Assembly: GCF_016406125.1 (NCBI RefSeq)
Contig: NZ_CP066339.1
Location: 4,526,001-4,590,000 of the forward strand
From: Alicyclobacillus sp. SO9
GTDB lineage: Bacteria > Bacillota > Bacilli > Alicyclobacillales > Alicyclobacillaceae
Length of the DNA: 64,000 bases
Direction: 5' to 3'
The notes beneath the pieces are model-generated. The model was given only the letters and a program-made list of their open reading frames with translations, was not told where the DNA came from and made no database searches. Made by a program: the position numbers and the translations under genes. The number at the start of each line of letters is the position of its first letter. Position 1 is the first letter of the stretch. Positions 37,921-47,382 of the stretch are shown one piece after another.

Positions 37921-38658
37921 ATGTATAAGGAAAAATTTTTTAAACTTATTCATAGGAACCTGATAGCCTCTTGTCAGGCATTACCAGGTGAGCCTTTGTT
38001 TGGAGATGTAGTGATGGCAAAAATGGCTCTAGCATGTGAACTGGGCGGAGCCGTTGCAATTCGAAGCAACTCCGTTGTTGATATTCGGGCCATTTATCAA
38101 GCCACACATTTACCGATCATAGGATTGATTAAACGCAACTATGAAGACAGCGATGTCTTTATTACTCCAACACAAACAGAAGTGGACGCTTTGCTAGACG
38201 AACCAATTGCTTGTATCGCATTGGATGCAACAGATCGGAAGAGGCCACATGGCAATACGCTTGCTGAATTGGTTCAGTATATCAAAGCAAAAGCACCCGA
38301 AATGGTTGTTATGGGGGATGTCGCAACGGATAGCGATGCTACACATGCGATTTCAGCAGGAGTAGATATGGTGTCAACGACATTGTCTGGGTACACTTCC
38401 TCAAGTCCAAAAATTGAAGCTCCTGACATGGATTTAGTAGAATTCCTCGCGAGGGAATTCACGCTTCCTGTAATTGCAGAGGGACGGATAAGCACCCCGG
38501 AACAAGCCCGCCAATTGTTGAATCTTGGCGCATGGTCTGTAGTTGTTGGAGGGGCTATCACCCGGCCTCAACAGATTACACGGACTTTTGTAAAAGGAAT
38601 GCAACACCCAATAGATGGATACTGTAACGGATTCACAATCAATTCCTCTACTAACTAA
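37921..38658 (+). CDS. nanE: N-acylmannosamine-6-phosphate 2-epimerase
   Basis: This gene encodes about 245 residues, full length for NanE. Recognisable segments are LIASCQALPGEPL (N-terminus), IIGLIKRNY, the CIALDATDRKRP strand, MGDVATDSDA, and VIAEGRISTPEQA with GAWSVVVGGAITRP (phosphate-binding loops of the TIM barrel). It converts ManNAc-6-P to GlcNAc-6-P, feeding NagA. I prefer the ATG at 37,921; in-frame GTG codons lie just before it. Confidence 0.95.
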   Translation: MYKEKFFKLIHRNLIASCQALPGEPLFGDVVMAKMALACELGGAVAIRSNSVVDIRAIYQATHLPIIGLIKRNYEDSDVFITPTQTEVDALLDEPIACIALDATDRKRPHGNTLAELVQYIKAKAPEMVVMGDVATDSDATHAISAGVDMVSTTLSGYTSSSPKIEAPDMDLVEFLAREFTLPVIAEGRISTPEQARQLLNLGAWSVVVGGAITRPQQITRTFVKGMQHPIDGYCNGFTINSSTN

Positions 38659-39094
38659 GGACCACTGCACAGTTGGCAAGCGACGGTAGGGACTCAATCT
38701 CTTACTATGGAACTTTCCATACATACTCATTTCTTTAGGATGAGTCCTATCTCGCTTTATCTTATGGTGATCTGTTTGCTTATGTTTTCATTCAGTCCTA
38801 AGTTTCTTGCAATATCACTTACAGACAGAGAATCATTATACCCAATTATTTTAGGCGGCCCCTTGTTAAACTCATCTGGGAATTATTCAAAGATATACTC
38901 CAAATAGACAAGTAGGTTCAGATCTCTTTCTTCACCGTGTCGACAATACCCTGAGTAGAGGCGCTAGCTCTAGCTTCAACGAGCGTGTTACTAAATAGCA
39001 ATGGCTTTTTGCCAAATCAAAAAGTTCCATAGATCGTTCGCTACGAAATCCAAAACAAAGAATCACCCAACTTATCCACAGGGAGATAAGAACT
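38659..39094. other. Gap after nanE
   Basis: I see no supported gene. A short + strand frame from 38,707 lacks a ribosome site. A run of AT-rich sequence follows nanE. Confidence 0.35.
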
Positions 39095-39478
39095 TCAGGA
39101 ACTATTGAGAATCCCCGCAGTTAGTAGGAACTCTGAGAATTTACCTAGAGCCACACAATTGGGCAATTTTCTCTTCAAGCTATTTCCGTTCGCACTTGAT
39201 TCTTCACATCCGTCTACTCTGCGCATGAATACGCTTCTTCCCGTATCCCTATTCGACAATTGCCTTTTCATCCTTAGTTCTATCCATAACTCACCAGGTT
39301 TCAGATAGGCCAACTTAATCAATGTCCTATCGCGTTTCACCACGACAACTGCATCGAATAAACTTGCACGACCTTTCATGTTTCTTAAATCATAGAGAGA
39401 TATTTTACTCAAGTTCTTACGGAAGAGAAAAGAAATGCTGCTGAGAAAATTCTCAAACAGCATTTCAAGCAAAATCAC
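39095..39478 (-). CDS. Unknown small protein at end of lipid operon, doubtful
   Basis: This open frame of 127 codons starts eight bases after the SRPBCC gene stop on the same strand. The middle segment, with VVVVKRDRTLIKLAYLKPGE, looks protein-like; the ends do not. I know no family. It may be real and co-transcribed, or chance. Confidence 0.3.
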   Translation of the reverse strand: MILLEMLFENFLSSISFLFRKNLSKISLYDLRNMKGRASLFDAVVVVKRDRTLIKLAYLKPGELWIELRMKRQLSNRDTGRSVFMRRVDGCEESSANGNSLKRKLPNCVALGKFSEFLLTAGILNSS

Positions 39479-39486
39479 TCTACCTT

Positions 39487-39933
39487 CTATATGGATTCGT
39501 GAGCAAATCCAGGTCCGTTGATATTGAAAACACGATTTGTCTCACACAATTCCTTCAAACGACCAATGCGCCAACTGGACATCGATTCCAGTGGAACAAT
39601 CTTTCGCAACCATCCACGATGTTCCGTTGTATAGACGACTACGGTTGTCTGTTCGGAATCTTTTTTTAATTCAATCGTCCCGGTTTCCTGATTTCCCTTA
39701 CCTGAAAGTTGATACTGAAAGTACTGTTTGTTACGATCCTGATTCACAACTCGACATCTCACCCATCCAAGCCCGCGAACGCGAACAGAGAATTCATTTA
39801 GATTTTCTGTCTCCCTGACTTCTTGTAAAGCACCATTCCACATCGGCCATTTAGTGACGTCACAAATCGTATTCCATACCTGTTGCCACGGCACTTTAAT
39901 TTGAATTGTTTCACTGGTTGCCAACTGAATCAC
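39487..39933 (-). CDS. SRPBCC (START-like) family protein
   Basis: This gene encodes about 148 residues. IQIKVPWQQVWNTICDVTKWPMW is a standard opening of the SRPBCC/polyketide cyclase-like fold, and VRVRGLGWVRCRV forms the sheet. The fold binds hydrophobic ligands. AGAGGGA sits almost on the first GTG, so the TTG nine bases later (39,924) is a likelier start. It is the seventh gene of the tetR operon, 12 bp after fabG. Confidence 0.8.
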   Translation of the reverse strand: MIQLATSETIQIKVPWQQVWNTICDVTKWPMWNGALQEVRETENLNEFSVRVRGLGWVRCRVVNQDRNKQYFQYQLSGKGNQETGTIELKKDSEQTTVVVYTTEHRGWLRKIVPLESMSSWRIGRLKELCETNRVFNINGPGFAHESI

Positions 39934-39945
39934 TCCCTCTTATTT

Positions 39946-40689
39946 CTAAAATCGAATGCCCCCATCGACTCGAATCAATTCACCATTGATGTAATCAGAA
40001 AGAGTTGATGCAAGAAATACAGCGACCGACGCAATTTCTGAGGTTGACCCCGGTCTTTTGAGCAACACTTCCTCCAGTTTTTGATTCATGACACTTTCAG
40101 GAACCCGCCGACTCATATTGGTATCCACTAACCCAGGCGCAATGACATTTGCAGTGATGCCTTTTGCGCCATACTCTTGTGCAATGGCTTTCGTTAATCC
40201 AATTAACCCTGCTTTGGAGGCGGCATAATTCGCCTGCCCCGCATTACCCAGAACACCGCTAATGGACGACACATTAATAATCTTTCCAGCACGTTGTCGC
40301 ATCATTTTTCGTATCACATGTTTGGTACATAGGAACGGACCGCGCAGATTCGTGGCCATTACGCCATCCCATTGTTCAACGGACATGTTCATAAGGATAT
40401 TGTCCATTGTAATGCCCGCATTATTGACCAGAACATCCACTCGTCCGTACTTCTCTATGATGCGTTGCATCATAGATTGCACATCCTGTTCTAAAGACAC
40501 GTCTGCCTGAACGAGAAATGCCTTATCCCCCCCTTTGATGATTTCGTCCCGCGTATCCTCTGCGGCTTCTTGATTCTTCGTGTAATTCAACGCCACCATT
40601 GCCCCTTGTTGTGCAAACGCTTTGGCGATGTCCCTTCCAATCCCCCTTGAGGCACCCGTGACAATGGCTACTTTTTCGTCTAGTAACAT
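39946..40689 (-). CDS. fabG: 3-oxoacyl-ACP reductase-like SDR
   Basis: This gene encodes 247 residues of a short-chain dehydrogenase. NADP(H) binding is TGASRGIGRD (near 12). The NNAG motif and the catalytic Ser in NVSSISGVLG, with Tyr-x-x-x-Lys in NYAASKAGL (near 152), are all present. The sequence is very FabG-like (LRGPFLCTKHV, ITANVIAPG). It would reduce 3-oxoacyl-ACP or a related acyl substrate. It is probably dedicated to this operon, since no other fatty acid genes are beside it. Its start overlaps the preceding gene. Confidence 0.9.
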   Translation of the reverse strand: MLLDEKVAIVTGASRGIGRDIAKAFAQQGAMVALNYTKNQEAAEDTRDEIIKGGDKAFLVQADVSLEQDVQSMMQRIIEKYGRVDVLVNNAGITMDNILMNMSVEQWDGVMATNLRGPFLCTKHVIRKMMRQRAGKIINVSSISGVLGNAGQANYAASKAGLIGLTKAIAQEYGAKGITANVIAPGLVDTNMSRRVPESVMNQKLEEVLLKRPGSTSEIASVAVFLASTLSDYINGELIRVDGGIRF

Positions 40690-41312
40690 TCAACTCTCAC
40701 CTGTTCTTGTTCGTGATGATCTGCGGCACGCAGTAAGTTCAAAACATCCGTTTGTTTCATGGCGTTTGCAAGTATGGAGGAAAACACAATCTTCCCACCG
40801 TTTTCCCCAATCGAATATTTCAAGTACGAAACGGATTTTATCAGCACATACTCAAATGACCCCTGAACACATTCCTCTTTCTCAGAAATAGTGTGTTGAA
40901 AGATGTTGTAGGCTTGAGCAGCAATCGAAGCATAGGCTTTTGGAATCCAGAGATACGGCGGAATAAGGAGTTTCACTAATTCTCCTTCGTCCACAGTGCT
41001 ATAAAGGGCTTCACACTCAAACCCATCCACTTCTTCCCGCGTTGCGAATACAGTTTGTATTACATCAGGGTCAACAATTGATGTGAAAAGAGTCCCTCCT
41101 TCTTCAAGGAAACGCTCGATTTCTTCAACTTGCTTTGCTGTAGGTAATACAGTTTGCAATTTCATGGCATTCAAGGATGCCATATTGCCCCATACGCAAC
41201 GATGGCCTGATTCATTGATCATAAGTACGTCGTCGTGTTTTAAAGAACATTCTTCTGTCCAAGGCTGCATTTGAACACCAGACAATTTCGCTAACCCAAT
41301 GGTATAGAGCAT
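40680..41312 (-). CDS. Unknown protein of the MMPL/FabG operon
   Basis: This gene encodes 210 residues with no signal peptide, no membrane span and no motif I know. It lies between the exporter and fabG, 12 bp after the former and overlapping the latter, so it is certainly co-transcribed. The region PPYLWIPKAYASIAAQAYNI is the best candidate for a conserved core. It may be an enzyme or carrier of the lipid pathway. Confidence 0.7.
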   Translation of the reverse strand: MLYTIGLAKLSGVQMQPWTEECSLKHDDVLMINESGHRCVWGNMASLNAMKLQTVLPTAKQVEEIERFLEEGGTLFTSIVDPDVIQTVFATREEVDGFECEALYSTVDEGELVKLLIPPYLWIPKAYASIAAQAYNIFQHTISEKEECVQGSFEYVLIKSVSYLKYSIGENGGKIVFSSILANAMKQTDVLNLLRAADHHEQEQVRVECY

Positions 41313-41324
41313 AAACTTCCTCCC

Positions 41325-43574
41325 CTACCCCAATTCTTGAGGTTCAATCTCTGATTCAACAGGCTTCCAGTGAAAAGACCCCCACCAATTAGCCCTACCA
41401 AGAAGTTTCATGATGGATGGAACAAGAATGGTCCGAACAATCAAAGCGTCCAGTAAAATCGCACAGGCCAGTGAAAATCCTAATTCTTTCACAACTTCAA
41501 CCTGAACCGTCGCAAATGCAGCGAACACCGCAACCATAATGGCGGCTGCACCGTTGACCAGGCCGGCCGTGTCTGCAATTCCCCGGGCGATACTTTGTTC
41601 ATTGGTAACACCTCTGTCATGAAACTCTCGGATTCGACTGATGATGAAGACTTCATAGTCCATGCTGAGTCCGAACAGAACGGCAAACAATACCACTGGT
41701 GTGACCGAATTGATGGCATTAAACGTATCAATCTTTCCAAAGATTCCACGCTGGAAGACTTCTACGAGCAAGCCCGTACTCGCCAAGGTGACGAGAGAAT
41801 TAAGGACCAGTGCCTTAATGGGCAATATAATGGAACGGAAAGACCATAGAAGCACCAAGAAACTGATGATAAGCACACTCACAATAATGATTGGAAAACT
41901 GTGCAGTACTTTTTGGTCAAAATCGAGTCCCGTTGCTGTTTGCCCACCAACATACGCATGAATAGATCTGAGGTTTGATTGATCTAATAGGATACGAATT
42001 TGTTGAACCAACTGATGCGTGGTTACGCTATCAGCCGGGGCTTTTGATCCGACAATCAAAACAGATGTTGTTGAACCCTTATTGTGGTTCACAAGGTTTC
42101 CCAGTTGGTTCTGAACTTGAGATGGGAGAACGCTCCAGTGAAGATAGGCTTGATGATACTGAGCGATAGTCCAACCAGGATGCCAATTGGTCAGACTGTG
42201 AACACTTTTTGTGTTGGAAAGCGAAGCAATCTTCTTTGTGATCGTATGGATTGTCTGTAACCGATTGGTAGACGTCATTGTTCCGTTATTGCTCGTCAGG
42301 ACAACTTGAATCGGAAAGATGTTCTGCTCACCAAATTGGTTCTTGACGACCTCTAAGCCCTGGCGTGACATACTGGTCTTTGGAAGAATCGAAGCAGATG
42401 CTACGGGAACCTGCATTCGCAGTGAGGATGAAGGGTACGCAAGTCCCATTAAGATCAAAACCGCAGGAACCAAGAACAAAACTGGTTTTTTCATAAGCGC
42501 ATGAACAAATCGTTCCCAACGCCCTGATGAACCTTTTCTCCCAAAAGGCAGGCGAAGCGCATTCACTCGATGTCCCAACAGCGTGAGAATTGCCGGCAGC
42601 AGTGTTAGTGCGACGGAAACCGCGAGAACAACAACGATGACGCCCCCGATGGCAATGGAATTGAAAATCATAATGCGCGGTAGAAATAGAGATGACAAAC
42701 TGATGGCCACCGTCATACCGGAGAAAAAGACAGAACGTCCAGCCGTTTCTACTGCTTTTCGTACGGCATCCCGAACCTCTCTTCCTTGCGCCAGTTCTTT
42801 GCGATACCGACTCACGATAAACAATGCGTAGTCTACGATTACCCCCAGACCCACCATACTGATAGCGTTCGTAAGGAGGGTATTTAACTGTTCATGACTT
42901 GCAAATCCATACGCTATAGCCATGGTTGTTGGTAATGCCACCATCGCCATAGCCAGTGGCAGAATGGCCGCAATAACGGACCGAAAAACGAGTAATAAAA
43001 TGACGATCATGAGAGGAAAGGCAATCATTTCTGCGGAAGTCAGGTCATGTTTCGTTGTGGCATTAAGGTCATAATTTAATGCCGGGGAACCTGTCACCCA
43101 CCAGTTGAATCCACCTTTCACCTGAGTTTTTACAATGTGTTGGAAGGCAGGCATTAAGTTATCCGCCTGTGTTTCTGTGGCATTGAGACCTACGTCGATG
43201 ATCGTTGTGTGCTTATCTTTCCCCACAAGGTTTGCATTGTGATTTTGATAATAGGTTTTCACATTCGCCACGTAAGCGTTAGAACGCAGCGCCGTAGCAA
43301 CTGCGTTCACTTCTGTCTGAAATGGCTGTTGTGAAACGGTGTAGTTCTTATCTTTGAGTACAATGATCATATTTTGTGGGTACTGGTTGCTAAATTTGGA
43401 TTGCAACACCGTTTGCGCCATCGCAGACTCACTGTTGGGATTGTTGAATCCCCCTGCTGTCAGCTCATTGGGAAGTTTTTGGGCAAACAACACAGATGCC
43501 AACAACACAACCACCCAAACTCCAATAAATGTTTTCGGGTGACCAGTCACCCAGTTGCTAAGTTTTTGAAACAC
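41325..43574 (-). CDS. MMPL/RND-family lipid exporter
   Basis: This gene encodes 749 residues with the duplicated MMPL layout. One N-terminal span is followed by a large extracellular loop (about 35-175), five spans (about 180-340), a span near 370, a second loop (about 390-545) and five more spans. The conserved GLGVIVDYALFIVSRYRKEL and FGLSMDYEVFIISRIREF segments carry the proton-relay Asp-Tyr pairs. MMPL proteins export lipids or hydrophobic products. The gene overlaps the acyltransferase by 28 bp. It starts at GTG. Confidence 0.92.
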   Translation of the reverse strand: MFQKLSNWVTGHPKTFIGVWVVVLLASVLFAQKLPNELTAGGFNNPNSESAMAQTVLQSKFSNQYPQNMIIVLKDKNYTVSQQPFQTEVNAVATALRSNAYVANVKTYYQNHNANLVGKDKHTTIIDVGLNATETQADNLMPAFQHIVKTQVKGGFNWWVTGSPALNYDLNATTKHDLTSAEMIAFPLMIVILLLVFRSVIAAILPLAMAMVALPTTMAIAYGFASHEQLNTLLTNAISMVGLGVIVDYALFIVSRYRKELAQGREVRDAVRKAVETAGRSVFFSGMTVAISLSSLFLPRIMIFNSIAIGGVIVVVLAVSVALTLLPAILTLLGHRVNALRLPFGRKGSSGRWERFVHALMKKPVLFLVPAVLILMGLAYPSSSLRMQVPVASASILPKTSMSRQGLEVVKNQFGEQNIFPIQVVLTSNNGTMTSTNRLQTIHTITKKIASLSNTKSVHSLTNWHPGWTIAQYHQAYLHWSVLPSQVQNQLGNLVNHNKGSTTSVLIVGSKAPADSVTTHQLVQQIRILLDQSNLRSIHAYVGGQTATGLDFDQKVLHSFPIIIVSVLIISFLVLLWSFRSIILPIKALVLNSLVTLASTGLLVEVFQRGIFGKIDTFNAINSVTPVVLFAVLFGLSMDYEVFIISRIREFHDRGVTNEQSIARGIADTAGLVNGAAAIMVAVFAAFATVQVEVVKELGFSLACAILLDALIVRTILVPSIMKLLGRANWWGSFHWKPVESEIEPQELG

Positions 43575-44803
43575 TGTTTCATCAACCCACTCTCTAGCCT
43601 GTATTCAGGGTTTATTCTCAACATCTGTGCTAAGGCTTCGATTTTTCTCCGTACGTCATGATGGGAATGCGATGGTACTTGTAACACCTTCTCCAGTGTC
43701 TTCATGGCGTCATCTACTCTTCCCAATTTCACTTGGCATTTGGCCAACCCCATATACAAGAAAACCTCGTCTGGATTGCATTCTACCGCTTGTTGGTACA
43801 ACTGCAACGCCATTTCTCTCTTTGCCCCCAGCCATTTGGGAACTTCCATATGCCACATGGCCAGTGCATATAAAGCGTGTGCATGGTTCTCGTCATAAGA
43901 CAATGCTCTGCGAAACATCTTTCGTGCCTTCATCATCCATCGCAATTTTTTGGTCGTCTTACTGATGAGAGCCAATCTCCCATAGGCTCTGCCAAGTTCA
44001 AAATATGCATCGGCGTTCTGCCGGTCTTCTTTGAGAATTTCTTCACAGATATACTTTGCTCTGTCGTGCAGGACTTCCGGTGAAAACGGAGTACTAGGTG
44101 TCGGATGAATTCCGAGTTCATTCCACTGTCGCGCAATATGAATCCGTTCTTCTATTGTCGGATTCTCTGGAGAGGTGCTTTTGTCATCGATCATTTGATG
44201 ACTGAGCCGAGACAACTCCGCCATGATATGACTTGTCGCCTGTTCTAATTCATCTCCCTTTTTCCCGAAAGACTCGGGCAAAATGGGGACTCCGATTTCA
44301 ACAGTGGCACGGTGAAGCCTTGGCACAAGTCGATATTTCGGTAAAATATCAAAGGTCCCGTTTAATCCTACGGGAACAATTGGGACTTTCCCGAGTAAGG
44401 CCAGTTTTACTGCTCCAGATTTGCCGCGAAGCATCATCCCTGTAGGACTGCGTGTTCCTTCTGGATAAATGCACACAATCTTTCCTTCTGAAAGGTATTT
44501 GAGTACCATTCGAAACGCAGCCGTATCCGCAGATTCACGGTTGAGTGGAATACACCCTACGGACAGATGCCACATCCGTGATAAAGGATGAATGAACGCT
44601 TCTTTTTTCGTTAAATAGTACACCCTGGACTGACGGTACTGTTTTAGAATTGTTGCAACGACGAAATGGTCCATGAAACTTGAATGATTGGCAACCAAGA
44701 GAAAGCCGCCGGACGTTGGCAGGTTTTCTTCTCCTTGTACGGTTCCAAGAAACCATCTACCAGTCACCCGTACAATCACACTTCGAGATAGAGTACCGAT
44801 CAT
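43547..44803 (-). CDS. PlsC-like acyltransferase fused to TPR repeats
   Basis: This gene encodes 418 residues. The acyltransferase half has NHSSFMDHF (NHxxxxD catalytic motif, near 38) and YPEGTRSPTG (near 115), as in 1-acylglycerol-3-phosphate acyltransferases. The C-terminal half (about 235-400) has tetratricopeptide-type helices, for example DAYFELGRAYGRLAL and HALYALAMWHMEV. The fusion suggests docking to partner proteins. AGGTG precedes the ATG. It probably transfers an acyl chain to the product exported by the MMPL protein. Confidence 0.88.
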   Translation of the reverse strand: MIGTLSRSVIVRVTGRWFLGTVQGEENLPTSGGFLLVANHSSFMDHFVVATILKQYRQSRVYYLTKKEAFIHPLSRMWHLSVGCIPLNRESADTAAFRMVLKYLSEGKIVCIYPEGTRSPTGMMLRGKSGAVKLALLGKVPIVPVGLNGTFDILPKYRLVPRLHRATVEIGVPILPESFGKKGDELEQATSHIMAELSRLSHQMIDDKSTSPENPTIEERIHIARQWNELGIHPTPSTPFSPEVLHDRAKYICEEILKEDRQNADAYFELGRAYGRLALISKTTKKLRWMMKARKMFRRALSYDENHAHALYALAMWHMEVPKWLGAKREMALQLYQQAVECNPDEVFLYMGLAKCQVKLGRVDDAMKTLEKVLQVPSHSHHDVRRKIEALAQMLRINPEYRLESGLMKQCFKNLATG

Positions 44804-44814
44804 GAGATTTTCAC

Positions 44815-45465
44815 CTACCGAACAGCAAGATCGTGTTTTGGCGTATAGGCTCCGTTTCGTTCCATATACTCCCGCAAATCTGCGATAGTGATATACGGCA
44901 TATCGTACTGTTCCTTGAATTCAAACAAGTCATCTCGTCTAGCCATAGTGCCATCCGGCTTGATAATTTCAACAATCACTCCGGCAGGCTGGTACCCTGC
45001 AAGACGTGCCAAATCCGTCGCAGCTTCGGTATGACCGTTGCGTTCAAAAACTCCTCCATCCTTTGCAATCAGCGGGAAGATATGCCCTGGACGAACTAAG
45101 TCATTTGCAGAAGCGTTTTCCCGTAAAGCAACATGAATCGTTCTTGCACGGTCCCATGCAGAAATTCCAGTCGTGACACCAAATTCAGGTTGTGCATCAA
45201 TGGTCACTGTAAAGGCGGTCTGAAAGGTTTCTGTGTTCTTTTCCACCATGAATGGCAATTCCAGCCGCTTGGCAATGGCCGAACTGATGGGCATACACAC
45301 AAGACCTCGACCCTCTGTGATCATAAAATTGATGTTCTTTGGTGTTACCAAGTCGGCAACGCACACCAAATCCCCTTCGTTTTCCCTGCCTTCGTCATCT
45401 GACACAATAATCAACTTTCCTTGACGTAACACTTCCAACGCACGTTCGATTGAATCGAATTTCAT
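44815..45465 (-). CDS. ribB: 3,4-dihydroxy-2-butanone-4-phosphate synthase, stand-alone
   Basis: This gene encodes about 216 residues. I place the start at the ATG at 45,465, seven bases after GGAGG. DDEGRENEGDL (near 25), RPGHIFPL (near 140) and GHTEAATDLARLAG (near 155) are the RibB active-site motifs. It makes the four-carbon precursor of riboflavin from ribulose-5-P. In Bacilli this domain is usually fused to GTP cyclohydrolase II in a rib operon. Here it stands alone between tetR and an acyltransferase, with no other rib genes. It may supply its sugar phosphate to a lipid product. Confidence 0.93.
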   Translation of the reverse strand: MKFDSIERALEVLRQGKLIIVSDDEGRENEGDLVCVADLVTPKNINFMITEGRGLVCMPISSAIAKRLELPFMVEKNTETFQTAFTVTIDAQPEFGVTTGISAWDRARTIHVALRENASANDLVRPGHIFPLIAKDGGVFERNGHTEAATDLARLAGYQPAGVIVEIIKPDGTMARRDDLFEFKEQYDMPYITIADLREYMERNGAYTPKHDLAVR

Positions 45466-45479
45466 TTGTTTTCCTCCGA

Positions 45480-46082
45480 TCAATTGGTGGTTTGAAGTAC
45501 CTTTTGCACAACTTCCATGACAAATGGAATCCGATCTTCATGTTCCATCATCGGGATTGCATAAGGCGGCTGGAGTTCAGGCATCAGCATCACAATCATT
45601 TCCAAAATTACGTACCCAATTGCTGTCGAGTTGGATGTATGGAAGTCCCCCCTTTCTACACCATCATGTATGATTTCACAAAGAGGTTGACGAAGGTCTT
45701 GAAATATCTTCGATACCTCTTCGGGAAACACCGGATCATTTTGAAATTGATGCCTTGCCCATATTTTCAAAAAAGGAAGATAAGATTCATCCTTTGTAAA
45801 GGAAAACAGTGTACGGACAATCAAGTGAATCTTTTCAATGGGTGGAATGTCCAGCAGCATAATCTGAGTTCCCATGTCATTAAATTGGTCTACAATCGTC
45901 TGAATGGTTGCTAAATAAAGTTCCTGTTTCGTTTTGAAATATAGATAAATGGTTCCTTTCCCAATTCCAGCGTTGATAGAGATATGATTGATGTTTGCTT
46001 TTTCAAATCCCTTTTCAGCAAACTCCACTGCAGCAGACCGCAGAATTTCTTCCCTTTTAGCAGATTGATCTCTGGAAACCAT
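45480..46082 (-). CDS. TetR-family transcriptional regulator
   Basis: This gene encodes about 200 residues. I choose the ATG at 46,082 because AAGGAGG lies five bases upstream. The N-terminal HTH reads ISINAGIGKGTIYLYFKTKQEL (typical TetR, near 27-48). The C-terminal domain is helical, with an aromatic-rich ligand region. It is first in the operon and most likely represses it. A semi-palindrome lies between its -10 and its ribosome site. An acyl-CoA-like ligand is plausible from the context. Confidence 0.92.
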   Translation of the reverse strand: MVSRDQSAKREEILRSAAVEFAEKGFEKANINHISINAGIGKGTIYLYFKTKQELYLATIQTIVDQFNDMGTQIMLLDIPPIEKIHLIVRTLFSFTKDESYLPFLKIWARHQFQNDPVFPEEVSKIFQDLRQPLCEIIHDGVERGDFHTSNSTAIGYVILEMIVMLMPELQPPYAIPMMEHEDRIPFVMEVVQKVLQTTN

Positions 46083-46099
46083 ATAAACCTCCTTAACAT

Positions 46100-46147
46100 T
46101 GACTGACTGGTCACCCATATATTACTGCCAACATTTTTTTATGTCAA
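46100..46147 (-). promoter_or_regulatory. tetR operon promoter and operator
   Basis: On the minus strand TTGACA (46,147-46,142), 17 bases and TAATAT (46,124-46,119) form a near-consensus promoter. TGACTGACTGGTCA (46,100-46,113 on the + strand) is an imperfect inverted repeat just after the -10. It is well placed for autorepression by the TetR protein. Confidence 0.7.
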
Positions 46148-46383
46148 TCCATACTCAGAAAGTCAGCGAAAGATCTAATCTTCAACCGTAAACCTTCCCC
46201 CAACTTTTAAATAAAATCCGAAAGACAAATGTAACGCAGGCAAATCATCAGGCCGATCATACAGGTATGCATTGGCGAATTCATTCACGAGTACCACTAT
46301 GACCGCCCATGTCAATCACTAGACGTAAGCGTCAAACTAAAGGCACGTCGCACTCTCAAATCGAATGTGAGAGAATGTAAGAA

Positions 46384-46405
46384 CCCCGCCGGTTGTCCGG
46401 CGGGG
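46384..46405 (-). terminator. Hairpin after the IS91-like transposase
   Basis: CCCCGCCGG (46,384-46,392) pairs perfectly with CCGGCGGGG (46,397-46,405) across TTGT. It lies 17 bases past the transposase stop. It may be a terminator, or the end hairpin that IS91-type elements use as ori or ter. Confidence 0.6.
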
Positions 46406-46421
46406 CTGTTGCGTAAGTTGT

Positions 46422-47382
46422 TTATCGCCGATGTCGAACTTGCTCTGGTAAGTCATCGGACCAAGGCAGTAGACGGTTTAAGGGGTCTGTAGAGCTCTCG
46501 TCCAGGTTTGGCAATTGCTCAAACAGATACTCCAGATAAGTAAATGGGTTGAGACCATTTTCCTTAAATGTCACCATACCATTGTGCACACGAACAATAC
46601 GGTTGTTGGAAATTGCAACACGATGGGTATATCGGCCCAGATATTCTAGGACATGTCCTGCGTTCTTGAAAGGTGGTTTACAATACACTACCCATTCTTT
46701 ACGGTACAGAGAGGATATCCAATCCTGGAACCGATGAGGCTCTCGTAAATGCACCATGGAGCCATAAAATTCGAGCTTTGTCCGTTTCAGGTAATCAAGG
46801 AACTTTCCCCTGAATTTTCGTGACAGCACCTTCACGGGGATGAAGAACTTTTTTCTTGAATACACCCATTTACCGTCCGTGGTGAGTCCGCCGCCTGGTA
46901 CGATACAGTGTACACGGGGGTGGTGCATGAGGTTTTGTCCCCACGTATGAAGAACGGCAGTGAGTCCAATTTTCGCGCCCAGGTATTTCGGATCGCCTGC
47001 GAGTTCGGACAGCGTTTGCGCAGCAACTTTGAATAAGATGCCGTAGACTTCCTTGGGGTTCTGGTAAGCGACCGGATTTAACAGGTCTGGCAGGGTAAAG
47101 ACCACGTGAAAGTATCCGACATTGTCTAACAAATCGGCCTTTCTGGCCTCGATCCACCGCTCTTTCGTGAGCGTTTGGCATTTTGGACAATGACGATTAC
47201 GACAGAAATTGTAGGATATACGTGTAAAACCGCACTCATCGCATTCATCCACATGTTCCACCCAAGGCAGCGGTTCTACAGTTTTGAATGGCTCGAACCA
47301 CTTTTCGTTGCTCGGGGGAAAGCGAATGGGCGAACTGATAGCCTTCACCGTACTGTGAAAAAATATCTTGTAACTCAGGCAT
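46422..47382 (-). pseudogene. tnpA: IS91-family transposase, frameshifted
   Basis: The main frame of about 300 residues has the zinc-finger segment CDECGFTRISYNFCRNRHCPKC and the HUH-type core (HVVFTLPDLLNP, HPRVHCIVPGGG, YLGRYTHRVAISN with the catalytic Tyr). The true N-terminus lies in another frame. It starts at the ATG at 47,382, which overlaps the recombinase stop, and runs [15 protein letters not shown] to CRTAALGG. The two frames join at AA (47,257-47,256). Dropping one A restores LGGHVDECDECG. This is a single-base insertion or a sequencing error. Confidence 0.82.

Noticed and set aside
44815-46147. FMN riboswitch ahead of ribB
   Set aside because: ribB overlaps tetR directly, and the leader before tetR is too short and lacks RFN-like elements.
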